A stretch of 64,000 nucleotides of DNA from Sycobia sp. Sy_11 (GCA_018907035.1 JACCIC010000274.1:79501-143500); one strand, 5' to 3'; counted from the stretch's first letter, positions 1-12,275 are shown. Translations and numbers: made by a program. Notes: a model not told the origin generated them from the letters alone.

Positions 1-210
1 TTCTCTTTCTCTCATACACGGTACGGAGAAGGTTAACGGCTCGCTGATGAGAATAAGCTGCGGGCGCACGTATACATACGGAGTCGAGAAATAATTCCGT
101 GAGCGGGGGTTTTTCCTCTATGTGTGTGTGTGTGTACACCGCAATCATCGTAAAACGTTGCGGGGGGCCGGATAGAGGCGCACTCGCGGGCACACTCGAC
201 ACCTTTTCTC

Positions 211-213
<3 letters not shown>

Positions 214-263
<50 letters not shown>
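214..263. repeat. (TA)25 microsatellite
   Basis: Pure alternating TA of about 50 bases, preceded by a short pyrimidine run. Confidence 0.97.
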
Positions 264-264
<1 letters not shown>

Positions 265-1442
265 TGCTCGCAACGTTACGCGATTGGTGAATGATCAAAA
301 TATATATGTTAGTTATAGCGTTTTCACTCCTTCTATATATATATTTTTTTTTTTTCGACCGATTTTCTTTGATTTTATGCTGTAATTTACATAAAAGGTA
401 TAAAGAGAGTGAGAACTCTTCGCAACACGCGTTGCGAATCGGGTATATACGATTATTATTTACTGGATCGGTTGTTTATTGCTAAACGGTAGAATATAAA
501 AGATAAATCGGTATTTATTTAGTTTTTCAGAAATTTTAATTCTCCATATTTAATGTAGTAGAAAACTTCTTTATACTAATGAATGTAATCATTTTTAAAA
601 TATTAGTACTAATCTATTTATTATTGCTCACAATTACTAGAAGCTACTGAAAATCTTGTTGAGTACGAGATTTAGTTTAGAATGAAAAATTTAATGTTAC
701 ACTTAATTTAAACACGATCTCATAATTTACAGCTCATTGTTAATATGAAACATTCAATTCGTGAAATTTCAGCCACATGAAACAATTCAATTGATTTTCA
801 TTTGATTTTGCTCCGGCAAATCTTCCTTTTAATTAATATTGCTCAAATAAAGTACTAATTTGTGATGAATTTCAAAATTTCGCTAAAATTGCACCTGTAA
901 TTCGATGAAAGCTTATTCCAGAATAGGATAATAATTTAGCTATATATGTGCAGAGGTAGTAGAACGATTAACATCTCGTTAATCATTATTCGTCGATCAT
1001 ACTCATACCGATACTGTTGAATATTATACGAGTCGACGTAGTGGGTGTAATCTCAGATTATTTTGAAATTTGAATAAAGACATCTCGCAAAGTATATATT
1101 TGCACTATAATTTGTGATAAGTAAATATCCTATTGAAATGTTCTATTTTTTCCGAACGGAGCTGACGGGCTAATGCGAAGAGAGAGAAAAACGCTACGTC
1201 AGTCAGTGGTATGAAAAATTAACGACAATTCAACCGCCTCGAATATGTATCAAGAATCCAATCAATCCTTGCAATGCATACGTTAACATACTTATGTACA
1301 TTACTATATCTATAAAGGCGTCGACGTTGGAATGAACACCCTCTCCCTTGCCCCGCAAGGGGCGTAATGCCATAGAGCCGATGACCTTTCTGCACCGGGA
1401 CCACGGGGAAAAGATGTACGCGAGACGTTTGCTACGCGGGAA

Positions 1443-1446
<4 letters not shown>

Positions 1447-1504
<58 letters not shown>
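1447..1504. repeat. (TA)29 microsatellite
   Basis: Pure TA run of 58 bases. It creates false poly Tyr-Ile frames on both strands. Confidence 0.97.
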
Positions 1505-1507
<3 letters not shown>

Positions 1508-2447
1508 GAATATGCGGGACGAGAGAGCTCCTCTCGACTTCATTAATTATTTAACCAAGAAGGATGTATAAGTTTGATCAAGGTAGAGAGAATCGCGCGC
1601 CGATCTTTATTAAATCTCTCTTTTCCATTATGAGCCGCGTGATCGTCCCGTTACACGGAGTGCCCGGGTTTTAATTACCCTCCCCCCGCTACGGGTTTCC
1701 ATAGAATTGCGCCAATTCAAATCTATATAGTTTTATGTGAGAACCGTCGCAATTAAAGCTGGAAAAAAATGGATTTTTTCACAAAATAAGAATTAGAGAA
1801 ACTGTTATATACATATTTCATAAATGTAAATATATTCTCCTCGAAATATGGGGAATAATACAATTAGGGAACAACACTTACTCGGCGGTCTATTACAATA
1901 ATTTAAATTTAATTAGCATTTGACTTTTAATTATTACGTAACGACGATTGCGCAACGCAACGCGTAACGCCGAAAATTATTACTCGATCACGGGAGTAAA
2001 AGTCATTACGGTCGCTTAACAGCCACCGAGCCGCGCGCTCCCGCGCTGTCCCGCAACGTTCCTCTGGCCGATTATCAATCACATGTAATGTAGAGGCGGC
2101 GACAAATAAATAATGAACGCGCGCCGCCCGTTCGACAGCTCAATCTCGCGGGCGCGTGTCCGCGCCCTTATGCGAATCGCATGAGAAAAGTCGAGGTCCC
2201 GTGTACTCGAGTACTCCGACAAGGAGGAGCCGCTTGTATTTCAAAGCCTTCACGGCGGTCTCGGCGATGCGTATGTATGCGTAAGCATATATATATATAA
2301 TAGTATATTAAAAAGCACCAAAGAAAAAAAACCTTCGACGGAGCGGCGGCGATCATCCCCGCGATGCAGACGCCAAAACGACCCCGCCGAATGAGAGCCG
2401 CGTACTGCAGTCACGTCCCACGCTACTCCGGCACCGGCAGCAGTCGG

Positions 2448-2453
<6 letters not shown>

Positions 2454-2501
<48 letters not shown>
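2454..2501. repeat. (TA)n array with one C interruption
   Basis: TA alternation with an ATAC break near 2489; related TA/CA sequence continues to about 2515. Confidence 0.93.
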
Positions 2502-2502
<1 letters not shown>

Positions 2503-2666
2503 TTACATATACATAGCCCCGTGATAATAATCAATGGGGTGGCAGGAGGAATAAGAGGGGCGGCGAGGAGAGGTAGATCCGAAATCGATAATTCGATAAT
2601 CAAGTCCTCCAGGTGAGGGAGCGGGAGGGGTGATGACGAACAAGCCCGTCATCATCATTACCGCCG

Positions 2667-2695
<29 letters not shown>
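2667..2695. repeat. (TC)14 microsatellite
   Basis: Pure TC run followed by further pyrimidine-rich sequence to about 2715. Confidence 0.95.
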
Positions 2696-2697
<2 letters not shown>

Positions 2698-2825
2698 GTT
2701 CCTTTCTCTCTCCTGGAGCCCATCGCGGAGACGTCAAGACAGAGTATATATATAGAGTGTATATATAGTCTGCCAAAATTGCGCCTCTTTGCGAATCTCG
2801 TTTCGACTTTTATTTAGTTATATAA

Positions 2826-2843
2826 AACACACACACACACGCG

Positions 2844-2885
<42 letters not shown>
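2826..2885. repeat. compound (AC)n-(GC)n-(AT)n
   Basis: Three different alternating purine-pyrimidine dinucleotides follow one another without a break: AC to about 2840, GC to 2848, then AT to 2885. Each is a potential Z-DNA or cruciform former. Confidence 0.95.
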
Positions 2886-2888
<3 letters not shown>

Positions 2889-3493
2889 GCCGACATTGCG
2901 GCGGCTCGATCTCTCGCTCATCAGATGAATTTGGGAGATAGCGGGAGCGGCCCGAGAGAACGAACTTCGAGGTATTATGCGCGCGATTATATGCCCCCTC
3001 TCGCCCTCTTTGCCCAAGCCGCCCCGCGCGCCCGTTGCACTTATGGGCTTCCGAGCAGAGGCCGGAAGTCGAGTGAAAGCTCGGACGACGCACGACGTGG
3101 ATCGACTATTTTCGGCAGGAGCGAGAGGGAGGGCGATGTAATGTCGGGTACTCGAGTGCTCTTGCTTGTTATTTGCCTGGGACGGTGATTTCGGGAACGA
3201 GGAATCTCTCATTTTTTTTTCTCTTTCTTTCCCTTTGGCTCGAGGAAGAAAGTACACTTTGTATGCTCGACGCGCTTTTTTTAACATTTCTTTTTTGTCG
3301 TTCGTTGTTTTTTTTTATGCCGAGACCCGGTTTCTGATGCTGCTACAATTTTCAGGTGAACTTCGACAAGATATATCTATATAAGATTGCTTGAAGGCGG
3401 CAAACTTCTTTGATGTGGGAGTTAAATGCGTCAGCGTGACTGCAGCTGGTTGAAGGATCAACAATTATTATAATACGTATCTTATTAATACAA

Positions 3494-3495
<2 letters not shown>

Positions 3496-3541
<46 letters not shown>

Positions 3542-3546
3542 GTATG

Positions 3547-3577
<31 letters not shown>

Positions 3578-3580
3578 ATG
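3496..3580. repeat. (TA)n passing into (TATG)n
   Basis: A TA array to 3538 continues as a tetranucleotide TATG run to about 3578, a typical way for one microsatellite to seed another. Confidence 0.93.
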
Positions 3581-3653
3581 TACATTCCTTAATGAAAAAG
3601 AAAAAAGAATATACATTACTATATATGCAGTGAATGCGTAAAAATTGCTATTC

Positions 3654-3665
3654 GCCCTCTAGCGG
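3654..3665 (-). promoter_or_regulatory. CTCF-core-like motif, one mismatch
   Basis: GCCCTCTAGCGG on the plus strand is CCGCTAGAGGGC on the minus strand. It matches the core CTCF consensus CCASYAGRKGGC except for G in place of A at the third base. It sits inside otherwise AT-rich DNA, so local composition does not explain it. Confidence 0.35.
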
Positions 3666-4276
3666 CTGTCGATAAAATAGCAAAAGCGATATCGTATACT
3701 ATTTTTCTGAATATGACGCGGAAAATTTCGATGAAGAAAGCCGGTGTGAAGGAGGTGTTTTAGGACCTTCTCAATAGGCATCTCCAAACCAGAACTTTAA
3801 GCAAGATTGTAGGAAGTATTATATATTACTCATTTGTAATTAATTGTTGTAAATTGAGCCATTATACGTTTTTTATTCAAAGTACAACTAGTATTTAAAA
3901 CTTTTTTATTCATTTTCTTTTCCGGATTTTACAATAATACAAATAAGAAAATAAATATCATAAAAAAATTAGTTTGTTTTTTTTTCCACAATTTAGAAAC
4001 ATGTTGATATTTATATTTTTGACAAAGACAAATCTTAATTTACAAATTGAAAGTATGAATCAAACAAATTATATTTTGAGCAATTAATGAGTTCGATAAA
4101 GAGTTATCCTATGGATAAATTGAAAAATGCTACAAACAGCGTGCACGAGTTACGCCATGATTGATTTTCCAGAAGATTTCACAGAGATCGCTGCCCACGG
4201 ACCTTAAGCATTACGAGTGAGAGGAAAAGCTTCCTTGGGGAACCGCGACCACTTACGAAATACTGACGACAAACGA

Positions 4277-4278
<2 letters not shown>

Positions 4279-4315
<37 letters not shown>
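4279..4315. repeat. (AG)18 microsatellite
   Basis: Pure purine run; a second, shorter AG run lies at 4456-4478. Confidence 0.95.
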
Positions 4316-4317
<2 letters not shown>

Positions 4318-4455
4318 TTGCGGTGTATATAAAATCTCTACGCGCAGTCCACGGCGCATTGAGACAAAAAAAAAAAACAATATACGCCCTCGATATGCCG
4401 CAGAAGTGCGTCTATACTGCGTATATGCACTTTGGAAGAAAATCTCTTAAAAGCC

Positions 4456-4478
4456 AGAGAGAGAGAGAGAGAGAGAGG
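4456..4478. repeat. (GA)11 microsatellite
   Basis: Pure GA run about 140 bases after the previous AG array. Confidence 0.93.
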
Positions 4479-4534
4479 TTAGTAAGTTACAAAGAAAGAG
4501 ATATCGTTGCACGCAAGCCTGTCCTCTCGAGCGT

Positions 4535-4573
<39 letters not shown>
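4535..4573. repeat. (CA)19 microsatellite
   Basis: Pure CA run of 39 bases. Confidence 0.96.
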
Positions 4574-4575
<2 letters not shown>

Positions 4576-5377
4576 TTACTCTCCTAGAATTTACTAATTG
4601 TGCTTTCTCGTTATAACATACGTGTCTATACGAGGTTGGGAAGAAAAATGAAAAAATGAAAAAAAGAAAAAAGAACAAGAAGAAAAAAAGAAACGGAAGT
4701 GGTGCGAGTATCCGGCCGACTTTGAACGCCCATGATATCGCCGCGCCCACGCGAAACCGGAGCCCCGAGCACGTCTGTATCATACGTGCAATGTGCTGTG
4801 GATGAGAATAAGAAAATAAATGAGAGCGCAAATGAGAAAACTGTGAGGACGAGGAGGGTTAGAAAAAAGTTATAGAGTTGTATATAAGATCCTTCTCGAT
4901 GCGGTGAAATTAATTCCAAATGAATTCCGAATGTACAGGTTTTTTTTTTCTTCTTAATGAATAAGTTTTATATTTACATGAACATAAAATTAATCATTTT
5001 GAATCAATTGCGCGCTTTTGCAGGAAACGCATTAATTGCAGTGCATATGCATTCCGTGTAAAATCAAAAACGTTAACAAAACATCCCATCTTATGAAACT
5101 GTATATAACTTCAGACATTAATATCATACGTATATATAATGTAATGAAGTCTATATATGTACTACTAGAAGGTGTTTTTTCGAGAGAGCCAGTCCTCACC
5201 GCAGTTCACCTATTGGTATAAATTCGACTTAAACTTTATGAATACATTCTGTTGAATTTATGAATAGTAAATGTGCTCAACGTATATATTCAAATTTACT
5301 CCGACGTTTATTGGGAAGTTTCGCGAATGGCTTTCTGAACACAAAGTAAATTTTGATTATCATTTTGAATTTATAAT

Positions 5378-5379
<2 letters not shown>

Positions 5380-5434
<55 letters not shown>
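5380..5434. repeat. (TA)27 microsatellite
   Basis: Pure TA run in AT-rich flanks. Confidence 0.97.
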
Positions 5435-5437
<3 letters not shown>

Positions 5438-5820
5438 TGTATATAATACAAAATATATTTGATAAAGATATACTTAAAAAGAACATATTAAACTTTAATG
5501 ATTATCGAAGTACTTTTCGTCATAGTTCTGTTACTATATATGTAAGTGTTATATATGACTCAGTATTTTAAAAACTTGAAATATAACCTGTAAAATGCTG
5601 AGACTTACATTTCTACCTTTCTTGATGAAGAGCGAGCATTCGCAACGGCTAAGTTACATTGTTCGATTTGTACAACAAAAAATTTGAATTTTTGATGAAA
5701 ACTTATTTTCATTCCAAGAAAATAAGTATTGAAAATCTTAAGCCCCATAAATATCGTATACTGAAATATCATCTTTTCTTTATAGAAATTTAGGTATGCG
5801 TTATTTCAGAAAAAATTTTT

Positions 5821-5850
5821 CTTTATTTTATTTTATTTTATTTTATTTAT
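5821..5850. repeat. (TTTTA)n pentanucleotide repeat
   Basis: About five copies of a TTTTA unit, degrading into TTTA at the 3' side. Confidence 0.85.
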
Positions 5851-6065
5851 TATTTATAAAATTTTATTCATGTATATATAGGTTAATCTGGAAAATTTAG
5901 TCAGCTCCTACGTGATAGTTGCTATTCGCTTCAATAGAAAACACACCTTTTACAGAGAAAACGAGTAACAAGCAACAAAAAAATAATAAAATCAAAACGA
6001 AAAGCATCAACGATCGGCCGACATATGAGAATGTATGAGAGGCTAGATATCGCGATCTATCGCTG

Positions 6066-6067
<2 letters not shown>

Positions 6068-6109
<42 letters not shown>
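6068..6109. repeat. (TA)21 microsatellite
   Basis: Pure TA run at the boundary between AT-rich DNA and the GC-rich block that follows. Confidence 0.96.
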
Positions 6110-6113
<4 letters not shown>

Positions 6114-6281
6114 AGCGGCGCGTGGGCGAAGCTCTCGTTCTATATCTCATGGTGACACGCACCGAGCTGCCGTAATGCCGATGCAGGCAGGCGCGCGCTA
6201 TCGAAAAATCAGCGCTGCGTGAAATATCATTCGCGAGCTCGCGACGACGAAATTACATTGCGCGTGCGTGTCGCCCTTATA

Positions 6282-6285
<4 letters not shown>

Positions 6286-6334
<49 letters not shown>
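6286..6334. repeat. (TA)24 microsatellite
   Basis: TA run of about 49 bases ending in ATGTAGG. Confidence 0.96.
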
Positions 6335-6337
<3 letters not shown>

Positions 6338-6538
6338 GGCTCTCGCTCGGTTAATCGAACTGCTTTATGTGCCGTCGAAGCATAAATATATTTGCTTTAA
6401 TGCCCTCCTACGGCGGGGAATGCCGATCTTTTGTGAAATACAAATACGACCGTCCGCCCGCGCGCGCAAGCGCGGCGAAGAACGCGCCGGGAGAGGGAAG
6501 GGGAACAATAAATTTCGTCGGCGCTTTGGAGGCAAAGT

Positions 6539-6543
<5 letters not shown>

Positions 6544-6585
<42 letters not shown>
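6544..6585. repeat. (TC)21 microsatellite
   Basis: Pure TC run of 42 bases in CpG-rich flanks. Confidence 0.96.
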
Positions 6586-6586
<1 letters not shown>

Positions 6587-7010
6587 GCCCTCGCCGCATG
6601 CTACGGCGGCGTTAATTCACGCGCGCGCTGCCGATCCATAAAGTATGCTCGAATTTCCATACGCTCCAATTATATATCCCGGCGTCGTAAACGTCGCGCG
6701 GGTCGCGCGCCCCGCTGATGCTCGGGTCGGTGAGCCCGCGCGATTACGATCGGTATGCGGCGCGGCGTGGGAGTGAGAGGAGGAGATAATTCGGCGGCCG
6801 GATACCGATCGCGGAACCCGAAAGTTCGGCCGAAAAGTTTTATTTTTTTTTTTTTTTTTGGAAACGCTCCCGTCCTCCTTTGCCCCTCGTACCGTTCCGA
6901 AAGATTTTGGAAGATCGCCCGAGCGAGTTTTGGCCGTGTAATGGGTATGTGGATAGGGGGCGCACGCGAGGGTGATAAGGGATAACCGGTGTGATTAGGG
7001 GAGCGCAAGA

Positions 7011-8104
7011 AACTTTACAAACGCGAGAGAATGTTAGTATGCGATCGGCACTAGGTCATCCTGTCTGATTCTCAGGTAATAGAGGCTGGATAAGAGATAT
7101 TTATTACGTACCGTATATTGTGCCAAAAATCTATTTCGATTCCAGCGTGCATCCATGTACAGTGGGAAAATTGCAAAGTTAAATAATTCATTCGCAGCGA
7201 GTGCGTATTATGTCACTGTATCGACGTTAGCGTGATTTCGTTTTCTATAACGGATACATACTCGTATCGAGTGGGAAATAATTTTCTTCTTTTTTTTTTC
7301 ATCGTGCAACACATTTATTTACTTCAAATCGCATACATGCATTTCTACTTCTTTCATTCGATTAAAATTGTAAGAATATCTATAGGTAGGCAATATTGTC
7401 TAGGATACATTTGAATACTACGTGTATACATACATTAACTTGTATTATTAACTGATAAGATTGAAAGCACAAAGTCGACAGGTTAATTCCATTATAGCTT
7501 ATAGCACAATTGAGATTGGTATGATCTGATTGTGTCACATGCACAGGAAACAGTTTAAGAAATCTTAACTTTGTAGTAATGATTATAAGTAATGTTAATA
7601 TTAGAAAGCATCTTTACCTACGATCTACTAACTATCTATAGTATGTAATATGCAATATATATTTGTATTGCAAGATTTATAGCTATATAATCTAGTCTTA
7701 AACGTAAACTTTGATATAGTCAAGGCTATCTTCTATATAAAATGAAAATTTTACATGTACGATTCTTTACAAATACGATTTTTTTCGCTGTATTTTTATT
7801 TTCCAGCATGAAAATCAATTATACATATATATATATGAACTAATAAAACTCTAGATATAAATTTTACATAGAACAAAGTTTCCTGACTATTCCTGATTAC
7901 TAAACTCCTGATTATCCCGCAACCTTACTGCACCAGGCGCGTGCTCAAATTGAAACGCGCATAAAGTTTATTTCAATTGATCGTCAATTTCATTTTCACT
8001 AATTCCATGTAACACCATAATGCCAGAATTATACATCCTGTCGACATTTCACTGCAATCGGTTGATTGATATTCAACGGTTATAAATAAATAATTTTCAA
8101 TGAA

Positions 8105-8156
<52 letters not shown>

Positions 8157-8160
8157 AAAG
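7011..8160. other. AT-rich unique spacer
   Basis: No supported gene. A CAG|GTAATA donor-like site at 7074-7082 follows a stretch with stops in every frame. It ends in a TA array at 8108-8153. Confidence 0.55.
8108..8153. repeat. (TA)23 microsatellite
   Basis: Pure TA run. Confidence 0.96.
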
Positions 8161-8183
8161 GACCAACCCCCCTTCCACTTCGT

Positions 8184-8214
8184 ACGTTTCGGCCCTCCGC
8201 CAAGGGTGAAACGT
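8184..8214. repeat. imperfect hairpin-forming inverted repeat
   Basis: ACGTTTC (8184-8190) pairs with GAAACGT (8208-8214), and internally CCCT (8193-8196) pairs with AGGG (8203-8206), separated by small asymmetric bulges and a six-base loop. It lies 30 bases downstream of a TA array at the edge of a GC-rich block. Confidence 0.55.
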
Positions 8215-8960
8215 CAACTTGCTCAATTATCCGGAGGTCCATAAACACGTGTATAATAGCATGACATACATATAAGCAACGATCGCCATTTCTCCAACCC
8301 TTGCCCGTAAGTACGCAAGTCTCCTTCAGCCCCTGCTATTTTCCCCCGCTCGTTCTCCGCGCGCTCTACGGAGTCGAGGACGTGGGTCGACGGCTGACAC
8401 GAGTGTACACCTGGCCCATCCATGCTCGTTCGACACGCGACCCTCGGCCTCGCCAAAGGCTTCACGAGCTTACAATGCTCGCAGGAGCTGGCCGCACTTG
8501 TCATTCATTTACGGGGAACCACTTTCTGGGACGTTTCGGCGGCCTGATGTGGGGGAGGGGGTGGATAGGCCTTTAGCAGCCCCCTCCACTTCCCCCCGCC
8601 GTCTCAATCGCTTGTCCCTTTCGAGCGATCCGAACGAACGAAAGCGAGAGAGGCAACGGGGGATGCGACCCCTCCCCCCGCACCCCTCGAACAGCCGACG
8701 AAATTCACCGCTCGCGTCTGTGCTTGCGCGGTGCTTAAATCGAGACGGCGTGCGGCGTGTCGTTCTTGGTCTCGGCATTGCGTGCACTACATCAACGCGT
8801 CACTGTACGAGTATATTGTTTATTATGGCTTTAGCGTCGGCAAGGCCCGACGAAACTCTTCAAGCTGCGCGCTCGATCGGCGCTCGGATTCTAAGTGGCC
8901 CTGCGCTTATATAATGTACGAGCGTCGGGTCTCGTAAGGCATCGGATCTATTAAATCTTC
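8215..8960. other. GC-rich block
   Basis: CpG-rich with pyrimidine runs (8575-8600) and an overlapping-frame pattern on both strands (8223-8937). The longest frame (138 codons, plus) is Arg/Ser/Pro-rich with no recognisable domain. GTAAGT at 8308 is a good donor sequence, but the preceding bases are not clearly open. Not annotated as a gene. Confidence 0.4.
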
Positions 8961-9022
8961 CACACGGGCATTATTAAATGTAACAAAAATCATTCCCTGT
9001 CAGCTATAAGAGAGGTGCTGCT

Positions 9023-9025
<3 letters not shown>

Positions 9026-9082
<57 letters not shown>
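9026..9082. repeat. (TA)28 microsatellite
   Basis: Pure TA run. Confidence 0.97.
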
Positions 9083-9083
<1 letters not shown>

Positions 9084-9220
9084 GTTGAAAACTAACGAGG
9101 TCCTTCATTGCCGACTCAATGGAATTTTATTGAAAATACAAAAAGCAAACAAAAAAATCTTTTCAGCTTAATACATCCAAAGCGCGCTGCAAGTTTCTTC
9201 AATGTATACACGTGATATTC

Positions 9221-9236
9221 ATATATATATATATAG

Positions 9237-9274
<38 letters not shown>

Positions 9275-9289
9275 GTGTGTGTGTGTGTA

Positions 9290-9330
<41 letters not shown>
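9221..9330. repeat. compound (AT)n-(GT)n-(GA)n cluster
   Basis: Two AT runs with single-base breaks (to about 9272), a GT run to 9288, then a pure GA run at 9293-9330. All frames across it are repeat artefacts. Confidence 0.93.
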
Positions 9331-9333
<3 letters not shown>

Positions 9334-10265
9334 CAGAGATAATTCACGCCTATTCGAGTAGTTTCTGATATGCTTGTATACATACGTACATATATATATA
9401 GGAAGTTTCCAACTTTCGAATGTCACACCTTGCGGACCTAACGATAACGTATGGCTATCGGCCAGAATGGAAATGTATAACGAAACGTAATCTTCGCCGG
9501 TAAGCTCGGTGTTGGCGGAGGAGGGGGCGGATTTTTCACACGTGATAAAACCGCGTCCCGATAGAAAACTAGTCGGTATGTCTATCGGCCATGTATTTTC
9601 CAAATCCACATTATTTCCGGATGTCCCCTTTTCAAAGACAATTCGCCATTTTCGAGTGGAGGCGTATCGATCGCGAGCTCTACCGCGTACACGTGTACAG
9701 GTTTGATGCATACGAATACGACAAGAAGCCAGATATATAGATCCTTGATGAGTATTCAATGTTTAAAGTACTACTTTTTGTAAACTATAGAGTGAAGAAG
9801 CTGGAATTCAGGATGATCGCTAAAAATCGACAGAGTAGTCGCGCGAATATAGACAGCGACATTAATTTAACGCAGGTATAATTCAATTTCATCGTAGGAC
9901 GAAGAAGACCTGCATATATAGCACATTATTGTGATTCAATATCAAAAATTTCAATATCCATTCTCCCTGTACTGCATCCATTATATAAATATGAATCGCT
10001 TTTTCTTTTCATCTTCTACATATCTACATTTGTATATTAAAAGTCCTTTTCCAATCACACATAGTTTCTACACGAGTGAATTCGTGCAGTGGCCATGCAC
10101 CCCATCGTATCCTCGGCGTTGGCGACGACAGATACTCGATTCAATTCGTCTCCTGTCTTTCTCTGTCCCTCTCTTCCTGCCTCCTTCTCATTCGTTCCTT
10201 TCATCTACGCTTCGCTGCACGCGCACGTGCGCTTATAACCTGCGGTGCACGGAGAAGAGCGCTGC
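9331..10265. other. mixed-composition spacer
   Basis: No supported gene. The minus-strand frame 9199-9759 and the plus-strand frame 9931-10644 are mostly microsatellite translation. Confidence 0.5.
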
Positions 10266-10279
10266 TCTATATGTGTATA

Positions 10280-10285
<6 letters not shown>

Positions 10286-10331
<46 letters not shown>
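10286..10331. repeat. (TA)23 microsatellite
   Basis: Pure TA run preceded by short TATG variants; followed by CACGTGGG. Confidence 0.96.
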
Positions 10332-10334
<3 letters not shown>

Positions 10335-10466
10335 GTGGGCGAAACGCACCGGAATGCGGACTGTGTGCACGCGCACGTGCGGATCTCGTTGGATCTCCTT
10401 CCCCCAGCGCGAGCGCGCGCGGAGACAGGTCTCTTTATATCGGCGAAAGCCGCGGGATGAGAGGGG

Positions 10467-10491
10467 ATATATATATATATATATATATATA
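10467..10491. repeat. (AT)12 microsatellite
   Basis: Short pure AT run in GC-rich flanks. Confidence 0.93.
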
Positions 10492-10593
10492 CTGGCGCGA
10501 ATTGCGCGAACAATGAGAGGCATATATTATATACGGCCGCGCGCGTTCCACTTCGTCAATAACACTGCAGGGAATGGCTTTTCTGATGCATTC

Positions 10594-10600
<7 letters not shown>

Positions 10601-10643
<43 letters not shown>
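10601..10643. repeat. (AT)21 plus (AC)n
   Basis: AT run followed directly by GACACACACACA to about 10656. Confidence 0.94.
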
Positions 10644-10653
<10 letters not shown>

Positions 10654-10747
10654 CACATACATATAGACACAAATGCACTTTATACAGTCATTGAGAAGGA
10701 CGCCGCGGCGAGATTTTTCCATAAATATATTACACGGCGCATTAGAT

Positions 10748-10792
10748 CGTATCCGGAGTTGGCATCATTTACAGTAGGTTTATCCGGATACG
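10748..10792. repeat. 10-bp perfect inverted repeat
   Basis: CGTATCCGGA (10748-10757) and TCCGGATACG (10783-10792) are exact reverse complements separated by 25 bases. This could be a paired binding site or a small hairpin; no adjacent gene explains it. Confidence 0.6.
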
Positions 10793-11974
10793 CAGGCACG
10801 GATTGTTTTTCGAATGATTTCACCGAGTGCTGGGCCATTTGACTTGGGCCACGTATAAATATGTACTCGCGGACGAGGACGATAATTGGAACGACGTTTC
10901 GAGAAAACGACAATGAACCGAAGCGCTCTGTTTCGTGCGGATTCCAGAGCGATTTTTTTTTTTTTCGTTTCTATAGATTCGTACGTTAAGATAGGGACCG
11001 AGAGCAATAATTAATAGTAGATATATAATTGCACGACTGTTATGCAAACCACGTACGATGATTAAGGTAGATAAAGAATATAATCGACCAAAGATGGTTG
11101 TTTGACGAGAGAAAAAATTATTAAGTATCTGAAAGTTGAGTAATTAGAAATTCGATTTTAACCAATTACTGTTATATGGGTATACCAGTAAAATAAGCGT
11201 TCTATTGGTAACTCTATGATATTGAGGAACAATATCGTATCGCTACATAAGCGATTCCAAAATCCATTTTTACGATTTGTATATTGTTTTCTAATCGAAA
11301 ATTCATATGGCTACTAGTTCTTTTCATAGTGATGAAGTAGCGCTGGAAAATAAATTAGATTTACCGAAATTAACAGCTCGTGTCACTAGATATATACAAC
11401 GAGCCTGAAAAATTAAAATTAAAATTGTAAGAAACAAAATACAACGAAGCGCACCTATGAAACTGGGATAAAAATTGTCCGAATGAGAAAAACGCAGTTC
11501 CACGCTTGAAAAATATCTCCTTCTCCACGCACGTACTGCAAATGAAAATTAATCATCGCGCATTATTCTGGCAGAGTATTGAAAAAACGCGCGATCCTCG
11601 TTCCCCGCGGCTCTTAACGTCCCGCTACTTAACGACACGAGCCGCGACAATCTTATGTACATGCTACAGAAGCCACCTGCTGGCCATATATAGATATATA
11701 TATATATATGGGTATATATAGAGATATAGATAGACACATTTACCGCGTCTCTGTAAGCAAAAAACGCGCCCGTGTAACCGCACTTTAATTAAATTACACC
11801 CGTCGTCGGTGCGAATCAGAGAGCGGTATAGAATATGGCGGATGAATGGGAAAGGAGGAGGGGAGCTTTATAACGGAAGAGGACCGGTCATTACACATAT
11901 CTGCCCCAGGGCGGGGGTAAAAAGAGGACAAAAAACGGCGATTGAAAAAATTCCCCCCTCCCCCCCGTTGCTTT

Positions 11975-11982
<8 letters not shown>
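10793..11982. other. mixed spacer without a supported gene
   Basis: Unique DNA, AT-rich to 11500 and GC-mixed after. Overlapping minus-strand frames at 10680-11047 show no domain. A C-rich run (11947-11967) precedes the following GA array. Confidence 0.5.
11672..11686 (-). promoter_or_regulatory. CTCF-core-like motif, exact core match
   Basis: GCCACCTGCTGGCCA reads TGGCCAGCAGGTGGC on the minus strand. The twelve-base core CCAGCAGGTGGC fits the CTCF consensus CCASYAGRKGGC at every position, and the upstream TGG also fits. Binding is not shown. Confidence 0.45.

Positions 11983-12041
<59 letters not shown>
11983..12041. repeat. (AG)29 microsatellite
   Basis: Pure AG run of 59 bases, one of the longest purine arrays in the window. 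Confidence 0.97.
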
Positions 12042-12042
<1 letters not shown>

Positions 12043-12275
12043 GGGTAAGGGAGTGAAATACGAGGGTCCCGAGGTTTACTATATGTCGCGCACGGTAGGA
12101 AGTCCCTTGAACGCGGCTGCCCACGCGCCTCATATATATATACATACATATATATATATACACGCAACGTGCCTGTTAATATCGCCTTTGAATATTTCGC
12201 AGAATATAGGCGGCGTATTATGCGTATATATAGCGACGATTAAGAGCTCAGTGGCTGCGTCGCGCACTTGTCTGC

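Larger units (their letters stand above)
1..2000. other. AT-rich spacer, no gene seen
   Basis: Unique AT-rich DNA with two long TA arrays (listed separately) and a T-run near 346-356. Short frames here are broken by stops. A 36-codon frame from the ATG at 1564 is too short to support. Confidence 0.6.
2001..3420. other. GC-rich mosaic block with arrays
   Basis: CpG-rich DNA (for example 2030-2160 and 2930-3130) interrupted by TA, TC and compound AC/GC/AT arrays. Overlapping frames on both strands around 2814-3287 all run into the TA array, and none has a convincing coding pattern. ATTTTCAG followed by GTGAAC at 3350-3360 contains an acceptor-like and a donor-like motif but delimits no open frame. 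Confidence 0.5.
3421..6110. other. AT-rich spacer with several microsatellites
   Basis: Mostly unique AT-rich DNA. Apart from the listed arrays it holds a purine-rich tract at 4645-4695 and a T-run at 4940-4949. No frame without repeat content exceeds about 70 codons. Confidence 0.55.
6111..7010. other. GC-rich block
   Basis: CpG-rich DNA with a TA array, a TC array and a T-run of about 19 at 6841-6859. Frames are open on both strands (6367-6641 plus, 6670-7008 minus) but consist of Arg/Ala/Pro-rich sequence and the repeat itself, as expected by chance at this composition. A promoter or CpG-rich regulatory island is possible but not shown. Confidence 0.45.

Noticed and set aside
1564..1674. 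36-residue frame beginning MYKFDQGRENRAP
   Set aside because: Good start context but too short and unsupported by any neighbouring signal.
10205..10722. Many overlapping long frames on both strands (poly Tyr-Ile peptides)
   Set aside because: They are direct translations of TA arrays, which lack stops in two frames. The same applies at 1447, 12279, 18866-19134, 27082-27246, 35701-35943, 45040-45301 and elsewhere.
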